A DNA stretch of 64,000 nt from an uncultured Clostridium sp. GTDB lineage: Bacteria > Bacillota > Clostridia > Clostridiales > Clostridiaceae. Shown piece by piece: positions 16,429-24,736 of this stretch. The notes beneath the pieces were generated by a model. The model was not told the DNA's origin and ran no database searches. It saw only the letters and a program-made list of their open reading frames with translations. The stretch covers positions 124,001 through 188,000 of the forward strand of contig UQBY01000002.1 in assembly GCA_900539375.1 (NCBI GenBank). The letters run 5' to 3'. Numbering within the stretch: position 1 is the first letter of the stretch; each line of letters opens with the position of its first letter. Made by a program: the position numbers and the translations under genes.

Positions 16429-17604
16429 TTACTTTAATAATAATTTTTTATAGGATAAGTCTATTGCAAAAGCACCAAGTGGAGCTGTTAACACTATTGC
16501 TAATACTGCAACTGTTAATATAGTGTTTCCACAAGCAAATCCTAATGCTAAGGGTATTCCACCTATTGCGGCTTGAACAGTTGCTTTTGGTGTATATGCC
16601 ATCATTGTAAATAATTTTTCTTTTCCTGAAAGATTAGTTCCAAGAAGACATACAAATACTCCAAACATTCTAAATATTAATGCACCTATAATAACAATTA
16701 TTGCCTTTAAGCCCACATTTTTAAGATAACCAATATTAACTGTTGCACCTACAAGTACAAATAGGAATACTTCTGCGCCTACCCATAGCTTTCCATATTT
16801 AAGTGCTAGCCTTTTTGCCACAACTTCTCTTTTTCTTTGAAGTCCAATACCAACAAACATAATTGCAATAAGTGCTGAAAATGTAATGGCTGTTGTAAGT
16901 TTGTCTTCAATTACAACAAGTATGAATGAAATACTTAAGATTATAAGTACTTTTGAAGTATCACGTATATGTATCTTTTTAAAATAAAATGCTAGTAAAT
17001 ATCCTATAAAAAGTCCTATACAAATTCCTAGAATAATTGATATTGGAATATTTATAAAACTTAATATGGAAGTTCCTTTTCCTTGAATTATTCCAGTAAA
17101 GGTTGAAAAAAGCACAATTACATATACATCATCTACAGAAGCACCAGCTAATATTAATTGTGGAATTCCTTTGTTTGTTCCATAGCCTTCATCCATGATT
17201 TTTACCATTCTTGGCACAACTACAGCAGGAGATACTGCTGCTAAAACAGAACCTAGGATAGTTGCTTCTAAAATTGATAGTCCCATAACCTTTGGTGCAA
17301 TTAAAACCATTCCTAACAATTCAAAACTTGCAGGAACAAAACACATAAGAATAGCTGGTCTGCCTATTTTTTTAAGACCTGATAAATCAAGTCCTAAACC
17401 AGCTCTTGTTAAAATAATAATCAAAGCAATTTTCCTAAGCTCTGCTGAAATGTTTAAAATACTTCCATCAAGTAAATTTAATACATATGGTCCTAAAATA
17501 ATACCTGTTATTAACATTCCAAGTAGGTTTGGTAATTTTATCCTTTGACATATCCACCCCATAAACATACCAATAATTAAAATTAATGCAATACTTAATA
17601 ACAT
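16429..17604 (-). CDS. Cation:proton antiporter (CPA/NhaP-KefB type) under fluoride riboswitch control
   Basis: A 391-residue integral membrane protein with about 12 helices and no soluble regulatory tail. Conserved antiporter elements include GMLITGIILGP near the N-terminus, RAGLGLDL, a proline-rich AAVSPAVVVPRM segment, and ASVDDV, the paired-acid motif of ion-binding transmembrane cores. The ATG at 17604 follows an AAAAAGGAGG ribosome site. The leader on the same strand is a fluoride riboswitch, so the gene should respond to fluoride. Antiporters are a known minor class of fluoride-riboswitch genes. Whether it moves Na+, K+ or fluoride itself cannot be told from sequence. Confidence 0.88.
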   Translation of the reverse strand: MLLSIALILIIGMFMGWICQRIKLPNLLGMLITGIILGPYVLNLLDGSILNISAELRKIALIIILTRAGLGLDLSGLKKIGRPAILMCFVPASFELLGMVLIAPKVMGLSILEATILGSVLAAVSPAVVVPRMVKIMDEGYGTNKGIPQLILAGASVDDVYVIVLFSTFTGIIQGKGTSILSFINIPISIILGICIGLFIGYLLAFYFKKIHIRDTSKVLIILSISFILVVIEDKLTTAITFSALIAIMFVGIGLQRKREVVAKRLALKYGKLWVGAEVFLFVLVGATVNIGYLKNVGLKAIIVIIGALIFRMFGVFVCLLGTNLSGKEKLFTMMAYTPKATVQAAIGGIPLALGFACGNTILTVAVLAIVLTAPLGAFAIDLSYKKLLLK

Positions 17605-17609
17605 TATAG

Positions 17610-17726
17610 TCCTCCTTTTTACGCAGAAAAAGCTGATAGCATCTGCGTTAATTTATTAATCGCAGAAGTCATCAGCTTAATAAGCGGTTTAAGTATTATT
17701 ATACTTAGGGAGAACTTCATTCCCTT
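17610..17726 (-). promoter_or_regulatory. Fluoride riboswitch (crcB motif) with expression platform
   Basis: On the minus strand the aptamer (17661-17726) reads GGGAAUGAAGUUCUCCC, a small extra hairpin, AACCGCUUAUUAAGCUGAUG, then ACUUCUGCG. This matches the crcB motif: GGnnAUGnnnUUC-type stem, AACCGC...GCUGAUGA, and a pseudoknot GAAGU/ACUUC. Downstream, AGCUGAU and UCUGCG of the aptamer can pair with a second AUCAGCU and CGCAGA (17634-17647). CUUUUU can pair with AAAAAG, which overlaps the ribosome site. This suggests translational control, on with fluoride. The platform mechanism is inferred. Confidence 0.9.
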
Positions 17727-17729
17727 TTT

Positions 17730-17759
17730 ATATAATATCATAATTATTTTTTTTTGCAA
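17730..17759 (-). promoter_or_regulatory. Sigma A-type promoter for the riboswitch-antiporter transcript
   Basis: On the minus strand, TTGCAA (17759-17754), a 16-17 base spacer, and TATTATA next to the start of the aptamer. Confidence 0.55.
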
Positions 17760-17842
17760 GAAAAAATCAGTAAAAATCTATGTTATAATAAGTGTTAGTA
17801 ATATTTTTAATAAGGATTGAAAGTTATTGGGAGGAAAATATT

Positions 17843-19180
17843 GTGAAAAATTACTTATCTAGGGGTAAAAACCTTTTAGTAATTATTCTTCTTATGAATA
17901 TGGTGTTTATATTTAATTCAGAAAAAATAAAAAACATATTTCTTATAATAGCAACAGTTTTATTAGGAATTTTATATTTATATATAAATATTATACCAAG
18001 AAAAGAAAAACAATTAAGCAAAAGGTTAAAAATAATGATTGGAGGGTATGAGTTACTTATAGATTCTATTTTATGTATATTTTTAGAAAGTATACTTTAT
18101 ATTTATATGTTTTTAATTAAGGGGATTTCTTTAAGTACTTGGATTATTGTTTTAAATATAGTTATAGCATTAGTAATTGGGATTTTACCCTTAATAAATG
18201 GATTTTTTAGATTGTTATTTACTTCAAGGCAATTAGGTTTTTCTTATAGAGTATTATTATTATGTTTATGGTGGATGCCTATTGTAAATCTTATTCTTCT
18301 TAAAAAAGCTTGTAAAAAAGTAAGGTTTGAATATTTTTCTGAACTTTCAAAGGAAGAACTAAATTTAGCTAGAAAGGAAAAGGAAGTTTGTAAAACTAAA
18401 TATCCAATTGTAATGGTTCATGGAATATTTTTTAGAGATTGGATGTTTATAAATTATTGGGGCAGAATTCCAAAGGCATTAATAAAAAATGGGGCAGAAA
18501 TATTTTATGGAAAGCAGCAATCTTCTAATGCAGTATGTAAAAGTGGAGAGGAATTAAAAGAAAATATTTTAAAGATAATAAAGGATACTGGTTGTGAAAA
18601 GGTTAATATAATTGCTCATTCAAAAGGAGGACTAGATTCTAGATATGCTATAAGCTGTTTAGGGCTTGATAAGTATGTAGCTTCTTTAACAACTATTAAT
18701 ACTCCTCATAGAGGTTGCAAATTTGCAGAATATTTGTTAGACAAGCTTCCAAGTAAGTTAGTAGATTTTATAGCAGAAAAGTATAATAAAACCTTTATAA
18801 AACTAGGGGATAAAAATCCAGATTTTTTATCAGGAGTAAAGGACCTTACAGCAAGTAGATGTAATGAATTTAATAAAAAAGTTTTAGATGTAGAGGGAGT
18901 TTATTATCAAAGTGTTATGTCTAAAATGAAAAATGTATTTAGTGCAAGTTTTCCTTTAAATTTAGGCTATATATTATGTAAGATTTTTGATGGAGAAAAT
19001 GATGGATTAGTTGCAGTTAATTCTGGTAAATGGGGAAATTTTTTAGGGTTAATAACAGCAAAAAAAAGAGGAATATCTCATGGAGATGTAATTGATTTAA
19101 CAAGAATTGATATAGAAGATTTTAATGTTTGTGAGTTTTATGTAAATTTAGTAAGTAAACTTAAAGATATGGGATTTTAG
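17843..19180 (+). CDS. Membrane-anchored triacylglycerol lipase-like alpha/beta hydrolase
   Basis: A 445-residue protein from GTG 17843, chosen for its TTGGGAGGAA ribosome site; an in-frame ATG at 17792 lacks one. Residues 1-165 hold about five hydrophobic helices. The rest is an alpha/beta hydrolase: PIVMVHGIFF (oxyanion strand, His near 193), the nucleophile Ser 260 in AHSKGGLDSRYA, NTPHRG typical of bacterial lipases, a later Asp in FDGENDGLV and a C-terminal His in ISHGD. The usual GxSxG is AxSxG here. It probably acts on membrane or extracellular lipids; substrate unknown. It lies 12 bases before a TerD-VWA gene, so the two form an operon. Confidence 0.8.
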   Translation: MKNYLSRGKNLLVIILLMNMVFIFNSEKIKNIFLIIATVLLGILYLYINIIPRKEKQLSKRLKIMIGGYELLIDSILCIFLESILYIYMFLIKGISLSTWIIVLNIVIALVIGILPLINGFFRLLFTSRQLGFSYRVLLLCLWWMPIVNLILLKKACKKVRFEYFSELSKEELNLARKEKEVCKTKYPIVMVHGIFFRDWMFINYWGRIPKALIKNGAEIFYGKQQSSNAVCKSGEELKENILKIIKDTGCEKVNIIAHSKGGLDSRYAISCLGLDKYVASLTTINTPHRGCKFAEYLLDKLPSKLVDFIAEKYNKTFIKLGDKNPDFLSGVKDLTASRCNEFNKKVLDVEGVYYQSVMSKMKNVFSASFPLNLGYILCKIFDGENDGLVAVNSGKWGNFLGLITAKKRGISHGDVIDLTRIDIEDFNVCEFYVNLVSKLKDMGF

Positions 19181-19192
19181 GGAGGGATTTTT

Positions 19193-20524
19193 ATGATGAA
19201 TTTAGTGAGAGGTCAAAGATTTAAATTACAACAAATAGGAGTTAATTCAAAATTAAAACTAGAGGTAGAAAAAAGCCTTAATAATAAGTTAGAACTAGAT
19301 ATGAGTTGCTTTGGAGTAGATGAAAATGATAATTTATCAGATGATAGATATTTTATTTTTTATAATCAATTATCTTCTCCAGAAGGGGCTATAAAAAAAG
19401 ATAATAATAAAGACACATTTTATATTGATTTTTCTTTATTACCACAAAGTATTAAAAAAATAATATTAAGTATATCAATAGATGGAGAGGGAAACATTAA
19501 GGATATAAATGAAGGAATATTAAAATTTTCAAATGAAAATTCAGTATTAGCAGATTTTAAGTTTAAAGGAGTAGAATATACTAAAGAAAAATCCATAGTT
19601 CTTTTAGAGATATATTTAAAAGATGGTTTATGGAGAAGTAATATAATAGCAAGTGGATTTAATGGAGGTCTTGGAGATATTTTAAGAAACTATGGTGGAG
19701 AGGAAGCAAAGCCAGAGAATGAAAAGGTGGAACCTACTGTTAATGCTATACCAAAAGAAGTTAAAAAAGAAATTTCAAAAACTGAAGAAACAGAGGGAAT
19801 TAAAATTGATAGGGCATTTTTAGAGAAAAAGAAAAGAGTTGAAAAAATAGTATTAGAAAAGGCACCACATTTAATTGACTTAACTAAAAAAGTTACTGTT
19901 ACATTAGAAAAGAAAAATATTCAAAATATTATAGCTAGAGTTGTAGTTGTCTTAGATAGGTCAGGGTCAATGTTTCATCAATATAAAGGAGGAGATGTTC
20001 AAAGGGCTATGGATAAACTTCTTCCTATTGCATTAATGTTTGATGATGATGGAGAGTTAGATGCATGGGCATTTGCACAAAAAAGTATACATTTATCTTC
20101 AATAAATTTAGATAATATTAATGGATATTTAAATAATGAAGAAGGTGGATGGAATAAATGGGACATTGGTGGAGTTAATAATGAACCTGTTGTTATGAAA
20201 GAATTAATTAAAGAGTATAAAAAAAGCAAAGAGCCAGTTTATATTATATTTATAAGTGATGGTGGTATATACAAAAAAGGACCTATAAAGAAATTAATAA
20301 TAGAAAGTTCATCAAAGCCAATATTTTGGCAATTTGTAGGAATTGGTGGACATGATTATGGAATATTAGAAGAGTTAGATACATTAGGAAAGAGAGCTGT
20401 AGATAACAGTAACTTTTTTGCTATAGATAATATAGATTCTTTATCTGATGAAGAATTATATGAAAAATTACTTAATGAATTTCCAAAGTGGTTAAAAGAA
20501 GCTAAAGGCAAAAGAATAATTTAG
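19193..20524 (+). CDS. TerD-domain / von Willebrand factor A fusion protein
   Basis: A 443-residue soluble protein. Residues 1-170 resemble a TerD/TerZ (tellurium and stress resistance) calcium-binding domain, with FGVDENDNLSDDRYFIFYNQ, SSPEGAIKKD and a later GDGLWR-like KDGLWRSNIIASGFNGG. A charged linker follows (about 172-240), then a VWA domain with MIDAS motif DRSGSM (255-260) and later FISDGG. This architecture matches TerF-like proteins, though no other ter genes are nearby. The ATG follows AGGGAGGG. Its partner in the operon is a membrane lipase. Role unknown; a metal-dependent stress scaffold is a guess from the family. Confidence 0.82.
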   Translation: MMNLVRGQRFKLQQIGVNSKLKLEVEKSLNNKLELDMSCFGVDENDNLSDDRYFIFYNQLSSPEGAIKKDNNKDTFYIDFSLLPQSIKKIILSISIDGEGNIKDINEGILKFSNENSVLADFKFKGVEYTKEKSIVLLEIYLKDGLWRSNIIASGFNGGLGDILRNYGGEEAKPENEKVEPTVNAIPKEVKKEISKTEETEGIKIDRAFLEKKKRVEKIVLEKAPHLIDLTKKVTVTLEKKNIQNIIARVVVVLDRSGSMFHQYKGGDVQRAMDKLLPIALMFDDDGELDAWAFAQKSIHLSSINLDNINGYLNNEEGGWNKWDIGGVNNEPVVMKELIKEYKKSKEPVYIIFISDGGIYKKGPIKKLIIESSSKPIFWQFVGIGGHDYGILEELDTLGKRAVDNSNFFAIDNIDSLSDEELYEKLLNEFPKWLKEAKGKRII

Positions 20525-20566
20525 GAGCAATATATAAGGTATAAAAATTTTATAAAAATATTAAAA

Positions 20567-20604
20567 AAAGGCATTAGTAACAATTACTTTTGCCTTTATT
20601 TTTT
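20567..20604 (+). terminator. Terminator after TerD-VWA gene
   Basis: AAAGGCATTAGTAA and TTACTTTTGCCTTT arms (two internal mismatches) then ATTTTTT. It ends the lipase/TerD-VWA operon. Confidence 0.8.
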
Positions 20605-20646
20605 AGGAAAAATACAAAAATTATTTAGAATATTGAAAAAAACTAC

Positions 20647-20675
20647 TTTAAAAACTTTAAAAAAGAGTATATAAT
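20647..20675 (+). promoter_or_regulatory. Sigma A-type promoter for the alcohol dehydrogenase gene
   Basis: TTTAAA at 20647-20652, a 17-base spacer, and a perfect TATAAT at 20670-20675. The -35 box is weak. Confidence 0.45.
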
Positions 20676-20723
20676 TTAATTATTAAGAAAAGTAAGAATA
20701 TTCTTAAATAAGGAGGAGTTATA

Positions 20724-21905
20724 ATGAATAGATTTACATTACCAAGAGATATATATTGGGGTAGAGGTTCTCTTGAATTTTTAAAAACCTTAGAAGGAAA
20801 GAAAGCAATCCTTGTATTAGGTGGAGGCTCAATGAAAAAATTTGGCTTTGTTGATAGAGTTTTAGATTATTTAAAAGAAGCTAAAATAGAAACTCAATTA
20901 TTTGAAAACGTTGAACCAGACCCTTCTGTTGAAACTGTTATGGCTGGTGCTGAAGCAATGAGAAAGTTTGAACCTGATTGGATTATTGCAATGGGTGGAG
21001 GCTCTCCAATTGATGCTGCAAAGGCAATGTGGGTATTTTATGAATATCCAGATACAAGTTTTGAAGAAATTATTCAACCATTCTCTTTCCCAAAGCTTAG
21101 AAAAAAAGCAAAATTTTTAGCTATACCATCAACATCAGGTACAGCTACAGAAGTAACAGCTTTTTCAGTTATTACAGATAATCAAAAAGGAACAAAATAT
21201 CCATTAGCAGATTTTAATATAACACCAGATATTGCAATAGTTGACCCAGAGCTTGCAGAAACAATGCCTAAGAAGTTAACTTCTTATACAGGAATGGATG
21301 CTTTAACTCATGCTATTGAAGCTTATGTATCTACTTTAAATGGACCATTTACAGACCCACTTGCAATACAAGCTATAAAAATGATTATAAAATATCTTAT
21401 AGATTCCTTTAATGGGGATAAAAATGCAAGAGAACAAATGCATTATGCTCAATGTTTAGCAGGAATGGCATTTAGTAATGCACTTTTAGGAATTACTCAC
21501 TCTATGGCACATAAAACAGGACCAGCTTATAGTACAGGACATATTCCACATGGTTGTGCAAATGCAATATATCTTCCATATGTAATTAAATATAATGCAA
21601 AGGAAAAGGTAGCAGAAGAAAGATATGCACAAATTGCTAAAGCAATTAAATTAGAAGGAGATAGTGATAAGGCTCTTGTAGATGCTTTATGCAAGAAAAT
21701 CCAAGAATTTAATGAAAAAATGAGTATTCCAAAAACATTAAAAGAATTTGGAATAATTGAAGAAGAATTTTTAGATAAATTAGATAAGGTTTCAGACCTT
21801 GCAGTTCAAGATGCATGTACTGGTTCTAATCCAAGAAAGATTGACCCTTCACAAATGGCTCAATTATTAAAAGCTACTTATTATGGAACAGAAGTAGATT
21901 TTTAA
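20724..21905 (+). CDS. Iron-containing alcohol dehydrogenase (butanol dehydrogenase-like)
   Basis: A 393-residue group III alcohol dehydrogenase. The N-terminal nucleotide-binding half has KAILVLGGGSMKKFG and the family motif MGGGSPIDAAKAMWV. STSGTATEVTAFSVITD follows. The C-terminal metal half has GMDALTHAIEAYVS, SMAHKTG and HGCANAIYLP, holding the Asp/His iron ligands. Such enzymes reduce aldehydes to alcohols in clostridial fermentation. The closest functional match cannot be decided, since butanol, ethanol and propanediol enzymes share these motifs. It is a single-gene unit with its own promoter and a downstream terminator. Confidence 0.9.
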   Translation: MNRFTLPRDIYWGRGSLEFLKTLEGKKAILVLGGGSMKKFGFVDRVLDYLKEAKIETQLFENVEPDPSVETVMAGAEAMRKFEPDWIIAMGGGSPIDAAKAMWVFYEYPDTSFEEIIQPFSFPKLRKKAKFLAIPSTSGTATEVTAFSVITDNQKGTKYPLADFNITPDIAIVDPELAETMPKKLTSYTGMDALTHAIEAYVSTLNGPFTDPLAIQAIKMIIKYLIDSFNGDKNAREQMHYAQCLAGMAFSNALLGITHSMAHKTGPAYSTGHIPHGCANAIYLPYVIKYNAKEKVAEERYAQIAKAIKLEGDSDKALVDALCKKIQEFNEKMSIPKTLKEFGIIEEEFLDKLDKVSDLAVQDACTGSNPRKIDPSQMAQLLKATYYGTEVDF

Positions 21906-21933
21906 AATAGTTTAAGATAAAAAACTAAGATAA

Positions 21934-22053
21934 ATAAAAGGAAATATTATTTGCTATAAAAATGGCTTGGTTTTAATAAGTATTTTAAAATAAGAAATGC
22001 TAAAATTTATCAAGGTATTTATTATTACAAATAATAAGTCCTTTTATTTTTTT
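21934..22053 (+). terminator. Long-loop inverted repeat / terminator after the alcohol dehydrogenase gene
   Basis: Twenty-base arms at 21934-21953 and 22028-22047 pair with a single 2x2 internal mismatch, enclosing about 74 bases, and a run of seven T follows. It can act as a terminator, though the loop is unusually long. The rest of the 351-base gene-free stretch (21906-22256) is AT-rich, with a degenerate copy of the 19-base repeat at about 22051-22070 and no other clear signal. Confidence 0.55.
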
Positions 22054-22256
22054 ATAGAAATTTATATATTTTAAAAACTTTGGATAACTTGTCAAGTTAA
22101 TAATAAAGCTTAGTAAAAGAAAGAAGTTTAAGAATTTCCTTTTATTTAGTTAGAAAGTTTTAAAATATATAATAAGTAAAATTTGTAAATAAATTATTAG
22201 TTAATAAATAAAAATGGTATAATAAAAATATATAAGGATTTTGAAAGGATTAAGTT

Positions 22257-22718
22257 ATGGAAATATTTATAGATGGAGATGCTTGTCCTGTAGTAAAACA
22301 AGCAGAAATTATAGCAAAAAAATATAATTTAAAGGTAACCTTGTTATGTGATACAAATCATATTTTAAATTCAGATTACAGTGAAATTTTTATAGTAGGG
22401 GCAGGAATGGATGCAGTAGATTTTGTTCTTGTAAATAAGTGCAAAAAAGGAGATATTGTAATAACTCAAGATTATGGAGTAGCTGCTATGGCACTTGGTA
22501 AAGGGGCTTTTGGTATTAATCAAAATGGAAGGCTTTATACAAATGAAAATATTGATAGGCTATTAATGGAGCGTCATATAGCAAAGTCATTAAGGAAAGC
22601 TTCAAGTAAAAATCATCTTAAAGGACCTAAAAAAAGAACTCATGAAGATGACTTAAAGTTTTGTGAATCCTTTGAAAAGCTTATATTAAAAGTAATGAAT
22701 TTAGAAAAAGGTATATAA
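22257..22718 (+). CDS. YaiI/YqxD family (UPF0178, DUF188) protein
   Basis: A 153-residue protein of the UPF0178 family. The start MEIFIDGDACPVVKQAEIIA and the later DAVDFVLVNKCKKGDIVITQ and DYGVAAMALGKGA segments are the strongly conserved features. The conserved Asp residues and overall fold suggest a PIN-like nuclease, but no activity is established that I can cite. The ATG follows GAAAGGA. It stands alone before the isochorismatase gene, separated by 110 bases with a TATAAT near 22785. Confidence 0.88.
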   Translation: MEIFIDGDACPVVKQAEIIAKKYNLKVTLLCDTNHILNSDYSEIFIVGAGMDAVDFVLVNKCKKGDIVITQDYGVAAMALGKGAFGINQNGRLYTNENIDRLLMERHIAKSLRKASSKNHLKGPKKRTHEDDLKFCESFEKLILKVMNLEKGI

Positions 22719-22828
22719 TAAATATGTATATTGTTAAATTTCTATTACAATATTTTATAAGTATTTTAATTTAAATTTTATTGTTATAATATAAATTTAA
22801 GTAAGTTTAAAAAGAAGGTATGGTTATT

Positions 22829-23353
22829 ATGAAAAAAGCTTTATTGGTAATTGATATTCAAAATGATTTTTTATGGGAAAATAGAGATAAGAAAAAATTC
22901 CCTTATAAAAATATAGACAAGCTTATTTCAAATATAAATTATAATATAGAAAAAAATATAGAAGAAGGAAATGAAATTGTATATATAGCTCATGTACTAG
23001 ATAATACTTTTATTTCAAGAAAGTTATTTAGATATGCTATTAGTGGAACAGAAGGAGCACAATTATATAGTAAATTAACAATAAATAATGAGGATTATCA
23101 TTATTTTGAAAAGAAACATAAAAATGCATTCACTGTTAAAGAGTTAAAATTTTTCTTGGAAAATCATAATATTAATATAATACAAATTTGTGGAATTGAT
23201 GAAGGTGGATGTGTTTCAAAAACTGCTAAGGGAGCAGTTAAATTAGGATTAAAGGTAGAAATGCTTAAAGATTCAATAGACACAGTATTTCCTATAAAAA
23301 AGGTTATAAAGATTAGAGCAGAATTAAAGAAAAAGGGAGTTAGTTATATATAG
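22829..23353 (+). CDS. Isochorismatase-family cysteine hydrolase
   Basis: A 174-residue member of the isochorismatase/nicotinamidase superfamily. The expected triad is present: Asp in ALLVIDIQNDF, Lys in FEKKHKNAF, and Cys in CGIDEGGCVSKTAKGA. The ATG at 22829 is 10 bases after AGAAGG; an in-frame ATG at 22820 is too close to it. Substrate unknown; relatives hydrolyse nicotinamide, isochorismate or N-carbamoyl compounds. The next gene, for a DUF2809 membrane protein, starts 28 bases later, so the two are probably co-transcribed with the AadE-like gene after them. Confidence 0.87.
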   Translation: MKKALLVIDIQNDFLWENRDKKKFPYKNIDKLISNINYNIEKNIEEGNEIVYIAHVLDNTFISRKLFRYAISGTEGAQLYSKLTINNEDYHYFEKKHKNAFTVKELKFFLENHNINIIQICGIDEGGCVSKTAKGAVKLGLKVEMLKDSIDTVFPIKKVIKIRAELKKKGVSYI

Positions 23354-23381
23354 TAAGAATTAATAAAGAGGAATTGATAAA

Positions 23382-23756
23382 ATGAAAAGAGTATTTTACT
23401 TAATAGTATTTATTTTACTTATGGTAGTTGAAACTTTAATAGCATTATATGTTCATGATGATTTTATAAGACCATATATTGGAGATATTATTGTAGTTAT
23501 TGTTTTATATTCATTTGTTAGAATTTTCATACCAGAAAAGTGTAGATTATTACCACTTTATATATTTATTTTTTCAGTAGCAGTAGAAGTTATGCAATAT
23601 TTTAAAATAATTAATATATTAGGGCTTCAAAATAATAGTTTTGCAAGAGTAATTATGGGCTCTGTATTTGATTTAAAAGATATAGCATGTTATGGAATAG
23701 GGTGTTTAATACTTGCTTTATATGAGATATTAAAAAAAGACAAGTATAGGCATTAG
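23382..23756 (+). CDS. DUF2809-family small membrane protein
   Basis: A 124-residue protein with four hydrophobic segments (about 4-23, 31-47, 56-72, 95-115). The arrangement with IRPYIGDIIVVIVLYSFVR, SVAVEVMQYF and FDLKDIACYGIGC matches DUF2809. Function unknown. The conserved charged residues within the membrane helices suggest a transport or binding role, but that is only a guess. It sits 13 bases before the AadE-like gene and 28 after the isochorismatase gene. Confidence 0.8.
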   Translation: MKRVFYLIVFILLMVVETLIALYVHDDFIRPYIGDIIVVIVLYSFVRIFIPEKCRLLPLYIFIFSVAVEVMQYFKIINILGLQNNSFARVIMGSVFDLKDIACYGIGCLILALYEILKKDKYRH

Positions 23757-23769
23757 AAAGGAGAAGTTT

Positions 23770-24648
23770 ATGAGAACAGAAAAAGAAATGTTTGATTTAA
23801 TACTTGGTGTTGCAGAAAAAGATGAAAGAATACGTGGAGTTTATATGAATGGTTCAAGAACAAATTCAAAAGTGCCAAAGGATATTTTTCAAGATTTTGA
23901 CATTACTTATGTAGTTAATGAAACAAAATCATTTATAAAAGATAGAGACTGGATAGAAGTATTTGGAGAAAAGCTTATTATGCAATTACCTGATGAGTTA
24001 GATAAAATTGCAGGGATAAAAACAAATTTTAAAAATAGTTATGGATATTTAATGCAATTTATAGATGGAAATAGAATAGATTTACATATACAAACTAAAG
24101 AATTTGCATTAAAAGAAGTAAAAAAAGACAAGCTAACAGTTATACTTTTAGACAAAGATAATATTTTCCCAAAGCTTTTAGAACCAACAGATAAAGAATA
24201 TTGGGTTAAAAAGCCTACAAAAGAATTATTTTATAGGGCTTGTAATGAATTTTGGTGGGTAAGTATTTATGTAGCAAAGGGTCTTTGGAGAGAAGAAATT
24301 CCTTATGCTATGGATAATTTAAATTTTTATGTACGTCCTCAGCTTATAGAAATGTTATCTTGGTATGTGGGAATTTCAACAGATTTTTCTTGTAGTGTTG
24401 GAAAGAATGGAAAGTACTTAAAAAATTATTTACCAGATGAAATATGGAATAGGTTTCTTAAAACTTATCCAGCAGGAAATATAACTTCCATATGGGATTC
24501 CCTTTTTGCAATGGGGGAATTGTTTAAAGATATTTCAAGAGAGATAAGCCACAGACTTGGCTTTTTATATAATCAGGAAGCAGAAAGATGTTTTTCTTAC
24601 TTACTTTATATAAGTAAATTGCCTAAAGATGCTAAAGAGATAATATAA
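23770..24648 (+). CDS. AadE/AadK-like aminoglycoside 6-adenylyltransferase
   Basis: A 292-residue nucleotidyltransferase of the ANT(6) type, which can inactivate streptomycin by adenylation. The N-terminal nucleotidyltransferase motif is NGSRTNSKVPKDIFQDFDIT, with the GSR and DxD metal-binding residues intact. Then come QFIDGNRIDLHI and the family segments CNEFWWVSIYVAKGLWREE and YNQEAERCFSYL. The start follows AAGGAGAAG. Surroundings are ordinary chromosomal genes with no mobile element, so it looks like an intrinsic gene of the AadK type. Actual resistance cannot be judged from sequence. Confidence 0.88.
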   Translation: MRTEKEMFDLILGVAEKDERIRGVYMNGSRTNSKVPKDIFQDFDITYVVNETKSFIKDRDWIEVFGEKLIMQLPDELDKIAGIKTNFKNSYGYLMQFIDGNRIDLHIQTKEFALKEVKKDKLTVILLDKDNIFPKLLEPTDKEYWVKKPTKELFYRACNEFWWVSIYVAKGLWREEIPYAMDNLNFYVRPQLIEMLSWYVGISTDFSCSVGKNGKYLKNYLPDEIWNRFLKTYPAGNITSIWDSLFAMGELFKDISREISHRLGFLYNQEAERCFSYLLYISKLPKDAKEII

Positions 24649-24736
24649 AAATGTTATAAATATTAATAATTGTATAATATAATATTAATAAGGGAATGTT
24701 ATAATTTTATAAAACAAAAGGTGTGGTGAAGAAGAT

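Noticed and set aside
17195..17548. 117-codon plus-strand frame inside the antiporter gene
   Set aside because: It is antisense to a clear membrane transporter, with no ribosome site and no recognisable motif.
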